Positions 43,463-60,473 of a stretch of DNA of 64,000 bases are shown here, in pieces. Position 1 is the stretch's first letter. Each line of letters begins with the position of its first letter. A program made the position numbers and the translations under genes. Below the pieces are notes generated by a model. It did not search any database. It worked only from the letters and a program-made list of their open reading frames with translations, and was not told the origin of the DNA. Origin of the DNA: Lota lota (lineage: Eukaryota > Chordata > Actinopteri > Gadiformes > Lotidae); contig JACYXH010000692.1 of assembly GCA_026745465.1 (NCBI GenBank), positions 1,130,757-1,194,756 of the forward strand, in the 5' to 3' direction.

Positions 43463-43896
43463 ACTTACACGTATTTAAAAAATAAAAATTCCCATACGTA
43501 AATAAAGTTTTGTGACGTGAAAAACAATGGCTCTGGCTGAATGGATATCGCAAACGTATGTTCTGATTGGCTTAAAGTAACCTGGCTTCTGATTGGTGAA
43601 TAAATTGTTGATTTCTCGTTCTCCGTAGTTGCGGAAAAATAGTGCCAAAATGCTTTGTGTCTCCACAGCAGTTTGTATCCACAAGATGAGATCGACAAAT
43701 GCGTGAAAGCAGATCCACGACTTAAAACAAACGTTTCAAAGCTGTAAGCCACGACAATGTGCATTTGTGGACATATATTCACAGATGCGACTATGATTTG
43801 TTGTTCACAAATCTTAACTTACAAGTGTGTAGTTTGTGTTTTCACGTCACAAAACATTATTTACGTGTGTGGATTTTTTTTTAAATACGTGTAAGT
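43463..43896. mobile_element. MITE with ~60-bp terminal inverted repeats
   Basis: The left end acttacacgtatttaaaaaa (43463) and right end (to 43896) are reverse complements over about 60 bp, including cgtaaataaagttttgtgac / its complement. 434 bp, non-coding. It splits a unit (atcactgaac... gctagaaatgttat) that is present undivided at 44170-44240, supporting insertion. No clean target-site duplication is seen. Confidence 0.75.
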
Positions 43897-44155
43897 ACAA
43901 TTGTAATTAAATTACTATTTATTTTTCTTACTAAATTCACTCCATACATTTCTCGCTAGAAATGTTATCAAAATGCATTTGAATGCCGAAACAATCTTAA
44001 TATAGCATTTTACACCGAGAATAAAATTAACGTCAGCCATGTTTGGTTTGCAGCGATAGCAGCGTCCATATCAACCACCGTAGCAACGATAGAAAACGTA
44101 TTCCAACGAGGTTCTGGCGACACCTGAAAGAAATATTCGTAATAACTAATAAACT

Positions 44156-45650
44156 AAACGTCATTTAAAATCACTGAACGAAGATTATGACAATTAAATG
44201 CACCTTTCTTGCTAGAAATGTTATGAAAACCCATTTAAATATTGCATTGCAAAATTTAACAAGTACACTATTGTAATATTCAAGGAATATGTACAGATAA
44301 AAGCTTTGTATATACATTTAACGGATAAAGTGAACTTTAGAATGAATGTGCATATCTTTAAACTGTCAAACAATACCAGTATGCCAGTATTAATGCTAGA
44401 TTGTGTAAGGAAGTGAATAAAATGTGTTGTTGAATTAGACTACAGTAACATAATCCAGTGAAACAATTTGAGAATCTTTGAGAATTTGAGAAAAATTGTA
44501 GAGAATAATAAGGAGGGTTTTGTAGATTAAAATGTCTCTGCAAGCCGCTTACTGTAAATATGCCAATAAATGTGCAGTCACATAAAGGGTGTCTGAAAAG
44601 ACCAAGTTTGAGTGAACGGCGGCTTTTATACAGGCAAAAAATGTAGACTTCACTTGACCACAGTCCAACACAGCAGTACACACAAGCTCTCTCTTTTCAA
44701 ATTATTGATTGTGCTTTACATGATTAAAAGATCCAGTTGTGTATATTATGTGTATGTCATGGGGGGGAAATACGGAACAACTTGCTTCCCATCTTTTCAG
44801 CAAAGAATGCGTTATTGGTCTCTTTAATATGGGCCAATTCTGTTTTTTTAAAGGACGGGTGGCAACCCAAGTGCAGCCATTGCACATATTCCATTCATAA
44901 TTACAGCATGTGTTTCCAAGGAGTCAGCATTAGCATTTAAATCCCAGCATCTCTTCTGTTGCCAGCTGCTAACAACAAACTAAAGTTGAATAGACCTATT
45001 TAATGGCATCACAATTAACTATATTCAAAAAGTATTTAAAAGAAAACTTATTTTTAAAGTATTTTTTTTAATCCTGTTGGTTAATGTATTATTAGTGCAG
45101 TGAAGCCAGTGAACTCTAACCCTGTATCACCATGAATGTTCCTGGCTTCAAGCAATCATTGTTATGAATACAAGGGCAAGATCAGTTCATTATTATAATG
45201 ATTCTGTTTTTGAAATACAAAGTATAGCATTTATAGTTCTAAAATGTTCAGAGACTGCAGAGTTTACTTTTTCAGAGGCAGGGGGGGGGGGAGGTACATT
45301 CAATGTATGAATGGACGACTAAAATGAGTCTGATTCTCAGATAACAGGCCATTCCTGATATTAGTTTAAGAATTCATAGAATATTGATCTTTGGCAAAGT
45401 GAAAGACCACATAAAAAGACAGTATTGATGTGTGCATAATGTGTAAGATACAGATTCAGTAGATCATGTAGCAACCATCTCCAGTGGTGCTGCTGTTTGG
45501 CTTGAGTGTGAATGAGTGCAGCCCAGGAATTAGGTGAGACTTGTGGGGGTAACTTTTAAAAGATGGTGCACATTTTCGATTTGTCAATTTTTACATGCAT
45601 ACACACACACGCGGACGCAAGAACACACACACACGCACACACACGCACCG

Positions 45651-45651
<1 letters not shown>
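44156..45651. other. intergenic sequence without a recognised gene
   Basis: The first ~90 bp repeat a segment of the right arm (see 43385-43430 and 43951-43989). The rest is AT-rich with a run of 10 G at 45281-45290. Confidence 0.5.

Positions 45652-45747
<96 letters not shown>
45652..45747 (+). repeat. (CA)n microsatellite
   Basis: About 47 CA units, preceded by imperfect CA from 45600. Confidence 0.95.
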
Positions 45748-45749
<2 letters not shown>

Positions 45750-46083
45750 ATCAGGGTCTACAATAAGGTGTTTCTGTTTTGCCTCTGAGAGCTTGTTTCA
45801 GGGAATAGTCACAAATTAGACTATTGTCTTTTCCCCCTCATTTTTAGTTTGATTCTTAGTTTTGGGGTGATTGTGGAGAAATCAATCAGACATCTCATTT
45901 GCTCTCCCTTGTGTATTATTGCGATTCAAGGCCACTGTCCTGCCCTCTGAATGTATCCATCCAGCCTCCTTTGTTTTCCTCCATCCACTCATCATGCAAA
46001 TGGAGGCATAGTGCCACTCATGTTCCTCCCTTATCCTTTCAACAGTTGACACAGGCGCCACGCTCTGTATGTATGTACACATT

Positions 46084-46084
<1 letters not shown>

Positions 46085-46170
<86 letters not shown>
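46085..46170 (+). repeat. (CA)n microsatellite
   Basis: About 43 CA units. Confidence 0.95.
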
Positions 46171-46172
<2 letters not shown>

Positions 46173-47384
46173 CATAGATACAAAGAAGCAAAGAAACAGA
46201 CGTGCATGCAAAAATAAACTGTTAAAGATCACAGAAATTTGCATTAATAGCAGCATTCGCTATTTTCAAAGATCGTATTCCGAAGACACAAGCAATTCAC
46301 AATCAGTGGCAAAAGTAATCCATGGAATTACCATGCACTTCTGCAAGGTGTAATTTCCATTTCAAGATGTGATTGCATGTAATTGCTGAGTGAAGTGAAT
46401 TGGACTAATCTTTTTAGTTCTCCGCTCAATTGATTTTCCCATCTTCAGCTGGATACAGCCTGTTTTGACCTGCCTGAATTTGTATTTACTATTTTCCATC
46501 CAGTTTTGAAGTCTGGGGTTCAGCCAGTTGATCTTGTCCAGTTATATATTCCAGTACTTTCTGCAAATCCTTTGAACAGCTAGTTCCATATTCAGATTCC
46601 ACAATAAATTAAAAGGGAAGTACATGTATTGAAGTAGATAGTCAAATAAAATACAGAATATGGAGAAGCACAAAGCTTTACCTTAAGTTAAAAAACAAAA
46701 CATAAAAATAGTCACTTGTGTCTTATTATAAACAATACTTTCAAATGCTAATAATTACACTTGTCTCAAGAGTTCTGATGACAAAGAAAAAGCATTTTGA
46801 TGCTTATGTAAATCTTATCTGGACGACAGATGCAATGCAATCTTTGGAAACACAAAGAAAGGGAGGAATGGGATAGGAGAGAAGCGAGCATTGAGGATGG
46901 CGAGCCTGGCTTTCGACAGCTTGCGTCCCCCAGCATCCAGCATCAAGCGGGAACAGCATGTCAACATTAATAAAACGCTATTTCTTTTTATTGATCTGCA
47001 GTGTGCAGTATGTAAATACACACCCCTTAAGAGACATCATGTGAGAAAACCAGCAGCCACAGCCAGCTCAGTTCTCAAAGTGAAGTAAAGTAGTACTGTG
47101 AGTACAAATGTTGAATAATAATAAGAAAGAAAAGATGAAAAAAGTTTCATTCCGTGCCTGGCCTTCATTTAAAAACAATGTTAAGCATAGGCTTTTTTTT
47201 TGGGAGGGAAGCAGATAATCTTAATGTCTTCCTCCCTATATTCCACGGTTTTAAATTCTAATCAATGAGGTGAAATTAAAAGAGCATGTGAGTGACTTTC
47301 AGTGCGAGTTGACTGAGCACACTTGGCTTCTTTTTTCTCCTTCTTTTTACTGGGAGCAGGGGCACAGTGACATGACCGAGGCAG

Positions 47385-47386
<2 letters not shown>
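46171..47386. other. intergenic sequence without a recognised gene
   Basis: Unique-looking AT-rich DNA; nothing recognised. Confidence 0.55.

Positions 47387-47457
<71 letters not shown>
47387..47457 (+). repeat. (CT)n microsatellite
   Basis: About 35 CT units. Confidence 0.95.
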
Positions 47458-47460
<3 letters not shown>

Positions 47461-48436
47461 CCGCCATTTAATTTTCCAATCCACTTCCCCCACATAGTTA
47501 GGGAGATGTGAGTTTTGTTCTGGTTTGATACACCATCTAATGAGAGCCACTAAGAGACCCTGTTCAAATCATTCCATAATACATTCTGAAGCCTCCAAAT
47601 TATGACTATTTGGAAGATTTCCTATTCCTCCATATCTTTACATTTATGGTATTTTATTTTTACTCACCTTACTAGTCCCACACACACACACACACGCACA
47701 CACACACACACAAATACATACTACATACACAAACAAATTGTATCTATATATATATAGTCTCTATGCCTATAAAAAACAGATCTATGTAAAATGTCTTAAA
47801 ATTTATGTAAAATGGTCCCAGGCTTTTCCTGGGACTATTACGTTTTTATATATATTTTCTTCTAAATTGGTCACACGTCTAGCATGAAAATGTGTTACAT
47901 TTCAGTGTATCTGGGGCATATTGGCATACAATGCATTACGCAGAAGAATTAACTCTTTATTATAGTGCATGTGTGATGTGATGCTCTATTGCACAAAATG
48001 CGACGCAGCATTAGCCTGTGTCATTTCCCCTTAATCGATTTATACCTGCTCGACACAGTCCGCATTTTACAATGAAAAAAAAAAAACACGCCACCTGCAC
48101 TTGTGCCGCAATATGTTAAACTAAACCTAATCTTGCTTAAAAAGAAAGAATGAAATAGTGCTCTGTGATTTTTAGTTTGTATATGTTCCCAAGATAAAAT
48201 CGGCCCCGTCGACTCCCCGTCAACGGGGCCCCCAGCCGCGGGTACAGCCGGACCACCGCTCGGTGTTCTGCTTGGAATGTGGAATTGTGCCTGCACCTCT
48301 CACCTCTGACGTGTGATTGGATCTGTGCAATTACATGTTTATGCAAATGCACCCGATATCACTTCTTCTTCGCTCGGGGGCTGAAACGGGAAACAGTGCT
48401 TGCATTCAGACGAGCTGTCCACATTGACTCTTACTG
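47458..48436. other. intergenic sequence; GC-rich patch with octamer motif
   Basis: GC-rich patch at 48200-48262 with an imperfect inverted pair ggccccgt/acggggcc (48202-48209, 48223-48230), followed by an ATGCAAAT octamer near 48342-48349. It could be regulatory; no gene. Confidence 0.35.
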
Positions 48437-48642
48437 CCCCCCCCCCCCCCCCCCCCCCCACCGCAGAGAATGCCGTCTTGTGATCTATAAATTCCCCCAG
48501 TAGCTCTAAGAGCCCGTACTCCTTGCCTGACATTTCCAGGGTCTCACATAGCTTATTTCTGAGCAGGTAAAATCCATAATGTGTGTCAATGGTATCACAC
48601 GGAGTATCCTCAGGGGGATGGGGGGGGGGGGGGGGGGGGGGG
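48437..48642 (+). repeat. poly-C and poly-G runs facing each other
   Basis: 23 C (48437-48459) and about 23 G (48620-48642), 160 bp apart. Confidence 0.9.
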
Positions 48643-49155
48643 AATTGTGAACTAGCCCTGGCCTTGGATAGTGTGTACCTCCTACGAGGTACAAAAGAAA
48701 AAAAGAAAATGTTTGTTCTTACCTTTGTCATCATACCTGCGCTCCAGGGCCATATATAATAATACTCCCGCACAGCTGGGGCGACACTAGAGGTCTGCCC
48801 ATCTGCCCCGGGGGGATTCTTTTAAACAAAACTACAACAACAAAAACATTGGGATGAATGTGTTCCTTTAATTATTATATCATAATCTATATATGTACAG
48901 TAGACAGTACCACACTGGCTATAGCTGTCTTTGAGAGAGATGGCTCAAATAAACTAGGAACCAACACCAGTTGACCTCGAGTTTGAGTTAATTCCATACA
49001 ACGTGAGTCAGAGCTACAAACACATCTTCATAAATGTTTTGCGTCTCATCCATTTCTGTACAACAGAAGAAAGTGAAGGTTTTACTGCACTGTACATATT
49101 GTCTACACATTCGGATCCATTGTGCATTTTTAAAGATTAAGCAAAAATACACACG

Positions 49156-49157
<2 letters not shown>

Positions 49158-49202
<45 letters not shown>
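49158..49202 (+). repeat. (CA)n microsatellite
   Basis: About 22 CA units. Confidence 0.92.
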
Positions 49203-50543
<1,341 letters not shown>

Positions 50544-50699
50544 GTGCAGCTGGGAAACGGTCGATACGAAAGCACACCACGCTATTGGGTTTCATAACTT
50601 TTACATGTATTCTTCTGGAGACGAATTCTTCACAGAGAGAAAAAAATAAAATAAAAATCAAGCAGGAACGTGTGGTGCTGGTGTATTTGGGGTGACCGT

Positions 50700-50776
50700 A
50701 CTGTGTGTGCGCATGTGAGTAAATGAGGAAGAATTATACGTGCATGGAAACATCCTTGGTAGATGTGTGTGAGTGA

Positions 50777-50816
<40 letters not shown>

Positions 50817-51025
50817 CATGTCCACCCAATTATATGCAAGAATTCTATCTTGTTTGCATGTCCTTGTAACCAGGTCGTATTGTATACCCGCTGAGTCTAT
50901 ATACCTGTGTGTGTTTGTGTGAGTCTTTGTTTGTGTGTGTATGTGTGCGCACGCAATTTGTGTACAAGTGTGTGTTTTAAGTGTATTTATATGTGTATGT
51001 GTGTGTGAGCAGGAATTGTGTTTTG
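50700..51025 (+). repeat. GT-rich tract
   Basis: A perfect GT run at 50779-50814 and degenerate GT to about 51025. Confidence 0.8.
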
Positions 51026-51829
51026 TGTCTGTGTGTTCACTCTCCTAGAAGGCAGTTTTTAAAACCCCCTGTGTCAGATATTGGACAGGTCTCCTACTGT
51101 ATAATGTGACGGTTGTGTGCGCAGAGTCCGACTGTGGTATGAGTCATTGATTACACATCAGCTTAGTATGCTGCAGTGCGGACCCCCCTCACATCTGCGG
51201 TGGAGAGGTAACCTGAAGCCCCCCCCCCCCCCTCTGATCAATATCAGCAGGCCTGTGAAGCTCTCTGTCAGGTCCGAAGCTAAGGACTCCCTGCTACTCC
51301 TCTGGGTCCCGGGCCTAACCTTTTCCAAAGTGAGGTGATGAAGAAGCTCATAGTTTCTAATGAGGAATTAGCGTTTGGACTGGAAGAGGGAAATGACGGT
51401 CAGCATCGCGTCCCGAGTTGGAAAAAAGATCCAGGTGACTGGGACGTGGCGAACACAGATTCACTAGGGGAGGTGGAGCTTTGTCTCTGTTTGTTTGTTC
51501 ATTTTTTTTGTAGTCGGTAGACGTTTAGCATTTAAGCAGTGACGCTGAGAAGTCGTTTCTGTTATTAGATATATTTTGTAAATTTGTCAATTGGTTGGAA
51601 ATTGAATATTGCTTCTCACCTTGCTGCGATCTACGAAGGGGATCAGAAAAGTCATGCTTAGGAGCTATCAAATAGTTGACTTTCAAAACCAAAGTTACAT
51701 TGAACATTTTTCTTTATTAAAAATACAAATCTAACTTTCAGCCCACAAATATTGGAAACAGTTTGTGAAATAGGAACTGCCAATGCCCTCATTCTAATAT
51801 GACGCGGTTTCATGTGTGAGCAATTAATC
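51026..51829. other. intergenic sequence without a recognised gene
   Basis: A C-rich run (51220-51231) and no convincing reading frame. Confidence 0.55.
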
Positions 51830-52170
51830 ACTGCAATTGACAGAAACAGATTCACAGCTAATTAAAAACGTAATTGCGTGCACTTTAACCATTTAGAAGA
51901 AGATTCATTTGAAGCCATTAAACATCCTCCAAAAACCAGATGTTCATTAAATGATGTCGATACAAACGTCATTTCTCAATAAATTGCCAGAATATGTGCT
52001 TACAGTAACTCGAGGGTAATTCATCCTTTAAAGCGCTTTAATTGATTTAAGCCTGCAAAAATAGCCCATCCCCGCAGCGCAATATTATACTGCAAATCTG
52101 GCATGACAATGAACTGTTAGGCTGTCACTCGCCTCTTGCTCAATAGCTGTTATTATATAATTTATTTCTA
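51830..52170. promoter_or_regulatory. candidate conserved non-coding element
   Basis: Repeat-free block with ctaattaaaaacgtaattgc, gcgctttaattgatttaagc and other homeodomain-like cores. Among the better-looking enhancer candidates here, but untested. Confidence 0.22.
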
Positions 52171-53352
52171 AATCAGCAGTGAATCGTTCCATTTTTATTT
52201 TTATATATTTTTTGTAACATAACAATGCTGATGAGTCTGACTCTTTGTAATCAGGTCAGGAATACGGGAAACATCACTTGGCACCGTTGCCATGGTCTGG
52301 AAACGCTGCTGTCTCCAGAGAATACCAGAATAATTCCCGCTTTTATATCTTCTTCTTCTTCTTCGTCTTCTTCCCCCAATTAGCCCCTGCTGTGCGATTC
52401 ATTGTGTTTTGTGTGACGGTCCCTTAACAACACTTACCCAGGCTAGTTATTAATCAGTTCCTCATGTTAGCCACCGCACTTCCAAATCTTTGCTTTAAGT
52501 AGGCCTGTAGAAAACGGAGAAAGAGAGCCCTTTTTTATGTTTCCTACTAATTATGTATGATTTCTGCTGATTTCCTACTAATTATGATGAATATATTACA
52601 TATTCACTTTCAAATGAAATTAATGAGGAAACTCACATATCACATTGTATGCAGCAGCTTGCCACAGACTGGATTGTAAAGAAAATAACCCAACTAAACA
52701 TCCCCTCTGGGACGTGGCCATAAATCAAGTAGCAGAACAACCTTCTTAAGTAGTAGTTAGGCTTCAGTAAGGATCATAACCAGAACATTTGGGAGGGAGT
52801 TAAACATCTTAGCCACTACACCAACACTGTCTATTGTATTTTAATGTATGATTTTTCTCCTGCAGTCTTCTAGGGATAGTTAATTTATAATATTAATTCA
52901 ATTACTGCATGCAAGAAAGGTAATTTGCTCGTTCGTGATCAAATTAACACTAACCGACTAATTGTTTACATAAAAAATTGGTTGCCATGTTGTTTTTCTC
53001 ATTACCGCTGTTATCCCCAATGAAACGAGCCAGTAAGTAAGTAAAAGCAGATTTGAGCTTTTTCCTGGTGATAGCAAAGACTATCTGACTTGCTTTCAGA
53101 GTAAGAGCCAAGAGTTATATGCAGGAGAAAAAATATCGTCCCCTTTTGTCGAAGACAGCCAAGCACTTGAAATACCACTGAATAATGCCGACCTTGTGCT
53201 TTAATTACTTTTTAAATGAGTGTTCGGCCAGAGGAGCTACCCAACTCTTCCCTATAGTTCAAACCCGCTCCCTGCTCCTCTCATGTGGCATCAGGAGCTC
53301 CCGTTAGTCTATTCTGACAAGTGGTTTTTATAAGTCTGTGTGTGACACACAA
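52171..53352. other. intergenic sequence without a recognised gene
   Basis: Small (TTC)n stretch at 52350-52371; nothing else. Confidence 0.55.

Positions 53353-53420
<68 letters not shown>
53353..53420 (+). repeat. (CA)n microsatellite
   Basis: About 33 CA units. Confidence 0.95.
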
Positions 53421-53427
<7 letters not shown>

Positions 53428-53627
53428 ACGACACTGACTCACCTTTATAATGCCCTACCCCCTTTCTGCCCCCCGCTCACAAAAATATCACAGGATGAGT
53501 AGTTTAAATTTGTCCAAAGGGCTTTACCAAACACTCACTGCTTGTACCTTTGTCTAACCTTTCAATTGGCTCTGAACTTGACCAATAGTGCATTTCCACG
53601 TCTTTCTCCCTGTGAACAACAGAGGAC

Positions 53628-54411
<784 letters not shown>

Positions 54412-54480
<69 letters not shown>
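54412..54480 (+). repeat. (GT)n microsatellite
   Basis: About 34 GT units. Confidence 0.95.
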
Positions 54481-54483
<3 letters not shown>

Positions 54484-55323
54484 TAGGGGGGCGGTATCTG
54501 TAAATGGTGCATTATGTTGTCCTACCTCTGTCCCAACTGAAGCTCCACTTCCTAGACTTCAGCGAAGCAATTCTAGTAAAAGTATTTTTGTAGATCGATG
54601 AAATCCTCCCTTGATGATGAAGCTGAACAGGCATCTTTGATAAATTGATTCCAAATGAATCCCACTGTTTTACCCAAAACCCCGTGGTCCAAATAACAGT
54701 GAACAGAGCTTTTGGCTAAAACAGTAGCACTACCACGTCGATTCAACAGCATTTTGTAAGCAGGAATCAAGTGTGACTGTGACTACCCTTACAGCACATT
54801 GTCTGTACGACTAGTTTAAGGACTCTCTGCCTTTAGTCAAAATTTTCACTCTCAATGTCCACCCCATTGTACTCTGGGAGCCAAAAGTGATTATGCTATA
54901 TTGTTGAACCGTACATTGGAACAACTAAATGCTACGACCAGTGATGTATAGGAGCTGAGAAAAAATAATAAAGGATGAAGCACCTTCTTTTCATGAATTC
55001 CCTTCCCTTAATTTGAAAATGTGATTGAGAATTTTAGGAAATAGATAAAGAGGACATACCCTTGGAAAGCCAGAGGACATGGCCTGGTGTCCTAGTTACG
55101 ACGACGACAACTACAACAAAGTTCTACAAAACCAATTAGAGAGTCAACCAAAAGGAAAGATCAGATTATGTTTGCTTGAGTTCAAATTATTGGTCTTAAA
55201 TTGTGATTTTCTCAATAAATAGCGCTAATTTATTTAGAACAATATATATATATCTATATATATATATACATTTTCTTTTTTATCTCAAATCTTTCTAACC
55301 TACCTACCTACTGACCTGCCTGG
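54481..55323. other. intergenic sequence without a recognised gene
   Basis: AT-rich; small TA stretch at 55242-55270. Confidence 0.55.
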
Positions 55324-55473
<150 letters not shown>

Positions 55474-55680
55474 CATCAACCCCCCTCTTTCTCTCTCTCC
55501 CTCCATCCATTTATCAATCTGTTTCTCTTTCTCCCTCCCTACCTTTATATCTATATCGATCTATCACTCTTCCTTTCTTTCTCTATCTACCCATCTTTCT
55601 TTCTATCAGTCATCTATCTATTTATCCACCTCTTGTCTTTCTCACTCTCTCCCTCCTTCTCTCAATATCTCTCCATCGCA

Positions 55681-56670
55681 GGTCCTATGTCCAACATTAC
55701 AATGTGCTAGAATGCGAACATGAAGTGGTTATGCGATGCACATCAAAGCTCCTGTTCGTTACAAAAAGGGTTCAAAGTGTTCATTACCGAGTCCACACTG
55801 CCCATACGGATAGGATCAGAAAGTACTGATGGTAACTGAGTCAGAGTATCGTGAGTGAAAGGAGAGAGATGTTTCAAGCGTGTTGTTGCAGTTCACTCAT
55901 CTAATGAGGTCAATACAATCCTTGTTGACTCAAGGGCATAGCTTTGAAAAGACAAATTGTCTTCAAATTAGAATAAATTAAGGAATTAAAGAAGGGATTC
56001 ATGGGTTATCTGGAAACAGTTCTGCTCGATTTAAGTGATCAATGTTGATGTGGTGCTAACCATCAAAATATCACATTTAATTTTGAAAACAAATGTGGCT
56101 ATAAAATCTCAGATCCAGCAGTCCTACAATTCTAGCAGATTTGTTGGTGGGAGACAGCACAGAGCCTGGACCTGAAACTAAAAAGTGAAAGGGGCTGAGT
56201 CGCACCTTATTCCCTGTTTTGTTAAGGAGAAGGGGCTTTTAATACGTGTATTTCATCAGTGTTGATTTGAAACCTTTACTGACACACTAGCTTTCCAGTA
56301 GTTTGGTTATCACCTAAGTTACCTTTATCCAAAGCACTAATCATGATACATACACGACCTGATGATGCTGTATCTGCTGAAGTTCAAATTAAATTATATT
56401 CAATGTGTATATTTATATTAAATGGTGTTATTACATTATTACAAATGTGTTTGTGTTTTACAAATGATGTACAAAACAATGTTAAAGTGGAAATCTTGAT
56501 GATCTCCATTTGGTTCTCTCTGCATGCACCTATGGTGAAAGAAAAATGGTCTACATTACACACACAAAGAATTTGACATTTATTTAAACGAAAATCTTTG
56601 GAGCTCTTTGAGATTGTGCTTTGTCTTTGTACATATTCATATAAAAAACATGAATACAAGTATGGCTACA

Positions 56671-56676
<6 letters not shown>
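55681..56676. other. intergenic sequence without a recognised gene
   Basis: No recognised element. Confidence 0.55.
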
Positions 56677-56708
<32 letters not shown>

Positions 56709-56999
56709 GCCACACACGTACACACACAAACACACAGACAACCACACACACAGCTGACGCCACTTATGCTGTTTACACATGATGCCACAGATGATATTGG
56801 AAGAGTCAAGCCCACTCACACAGTGTTCTTTGCACCGGTAGCAGGGTGCTACCTATTTTATTTTTATTTTCAGTAAATATGTTTTCCTTCCTCTCCAGGT
56901 TCTACTCTTTCCCCCAGGATAATATATTCCCATCGAGTAAAAACAAGCAAAACGCATCTGAGACCTTTAATAATGCAGACAAAAGAGCCACTTTGCTCC

Positions 57000-57290
57000 A
57001 CCCGGGATGCACCACCACACAGTGCATCCCAAAATGAGTACCAGACGCATGCCTCCTGCGGAACGGCTTTGGCCATCGTGGGCGTCTGACAAATAAATAT
57101 GTCAAGCGTATTGGCGTGGGCCATGAATAATGGATATTCTAATACGTCCACACGTTGTATTGTATTGCATCGGGCCGATATGAAATATACATCATCTAAT
57201 TAGCCCATGTTCTCGGACGTGATGCAGCCTGCGTTTGATCAATATGTAATAAGATCTAGTAACAATTAGTGATGGGGTGGGTGGAGGGCA
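57000..57290. promoter_or_regulatory. candidate conserved non-coding element with hairpin
   Basis: Repeat-free block holding a 9-bp inverted pair gggatgcac/gtgcatccc (57004-57012, 57022-57030) and cgggccgatatgaaatatac then tgatcaatatgtaataagat. A candidate only. Confidence 0.22.
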
Positions 57291-57329
57291 GCTGAAGGGT
57301 GGGTGGGAGGGTGAACTGAAGTTGTGAGT

Positions 57330-58748
<1,419 letters not shown>

Positions 58749-58804
<56 letters not shown>
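58749..58804 (+). repeat. (GT)n microsatellite
   Basis: About 28 GT units. Confidence 0.95.
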
Positions 58805-58808
<4 letters not shown>

Positions 58809-60242
58809 AGTGAGTTTATGTGTGTGTGTGTTTGTTGTCTGACCCCAGCTCCCATAGATCACCTATAAAAAAAAAAGGGGACAATACATCTTAATTTATA
58901 TAAGGGCAACTGGGGGAGGGACATTGGTGTTTTATCAATCCGTTTGAATAAACAATCATTGTTTTGTCGTTGTAAGAACACAGCATTCACTCACACGTCC
59001 TGCCCAGCTGAATGATGACACCGCCAGACACATCATATACAACTGTCACTATAACTGTCAGGAGAGTTTACAGTGTTTAAAGTCTAAGGCAAAAAGGGAA
59101 AAAAATATGAGAGAATGTACTATTGAACAGTAGATAACAGCGAGTCCGCCCCGCCCGTGTAACATGGTGGTTGAAGGCAGTAAAACACCATTCTCCAAGT
59201 CTCCCATTCTTTATGAGCTGTTGTGTTATTTAGGTATGTTGTCTAGAAAGCAGAGAAACCCCTAGAGGCAAGCAAACAGCAACATCTAGGATCCTATTTT
59301 TGTTTTTTAAAGCTACCATTTTAATACCTCACTAACTTGTCAGGTCACTATCCAACAGCTTATAAAACCAAACAACTGATAGACCATGTAGTTGGTACAC
59401 CACAGTCATCATCTTTATATGTTAACATAATAAGGTACTTACTAGAATGTAACTATTTATGATTTCATCCTCTGGTGGGTAATATTTGTATTAGCTTAAT
59501 AAAACCATAAATGGTTGCTTTCAAATATTATCAAACAACTTACTCAAACGTGAGCGCATTAACGGAAAACACAAACGCAAAAGCCACAACACAACTGAAG
59601 TAAGCACCAAAGGATGCCGACAATGAAACGGACCGACTATTATTGCCGGTGTTCTATTATTATGTACTGATACAGTATAGAATGTGGATAACCTAAGCCT
59701 GATTAAGAAATATGTAATTTTTGAAACGTTACCTCCACTTGTGCAAGGCTTATCAGCATCATTCAATAATTTGATATTCTTGACGCACGAACTGCAGAAT
59801 GCCGTTTCAGAATGCAGGTTGAATACACAAACGAGAAGTTTTTACAAACGCATGTGAGTGCACCTACTTTTGTAGTAGCAATCAGCCAAGCTGTAGGCGT
59901 TCAACAAAAACAATAAGTTAGTACGTCTTCAGAAAGACATACAATAAGTCTGCATTGCATCTGTGGGTCTTCCATCAAAAGAGGAGTCCATCAGTAGAGA
60001 CAAAGGCAAACTAGGCAAAGTAGAGGCAAATGAGATGTCAGGTACTGTATCAAACATGGCGCATAAAACATTTGCATTTAGCTGTTGGTAGCATGCCAAT
60101 CAATTGACCACATATATACACACGTGTATATATGTGTGATAGAATAATATGCAATCCTGTTAGGTAAGTGCTTGTGAGTTTCCCTGTTTAGCGATAATAT
60201 TAAGTTGTAATTGTTTTCAGAAGGGCAAAAACAAAATGGTCA

Positions 60243-60244
<2 letters not shown>
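58805..60244. other. intergenic sequence without a recognised gene
   Basis: No gene or element recognised. Confidence 0.55.

Positions 60245-60284
<40 letters not shown>
60245..60284 (+). repeat. (TA)n microsatellite
   Basis: About 20 TA units. Confidence 0.95.
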
Positions 60285-60289
<5 letters not shown>

Positions 60290-60473
60290 GGGAATTATTC
60301 ATCATTGGTTTCCACTGAGTGAAAACGCTCAACAGCATATGCGTCTATACCCTGTCTTATGTATTCACTGTAGCCGAGATAACTAAATCAGTTTTACAGG
60401 CTGCGGTTTGTGTTGCTGCGCCTTTCTGCTAAATATTATGGCGCCATGGTGTCTCTGGTGTAGACAGCAGAAC

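Larger units (their letters stand above)
39430..44155. mobile_element. large inverted-repeat (foldback) structure with nested insertions
   Basis: The left arm (about 39430-40560) and right arm (about 41990-44155, reversed) are reverse complements at roughly 75-80% by eye. Shared landmarks: gctgctatcgctg (39528-39540 against 44053-44065), tttcattttctgtaacatgc (39687 against 42494-42513), atgattgattcttggtttct (39776-39796 against 42361-42381), gacagaacagcccctcccag and ctgcatatttat (40427-40555 against 41985-42105). The right arm is longer because of about 1.4 kb of inserted sequence (42580-44020). The centre (40584-41985) holds a perfect palindrome and a 170-bp direct repeat. No transposase frame is visible, so it is either a non-autonomous foldback element or two copies of one old repeat in opposite orientation. 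Confidence 0.7.
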
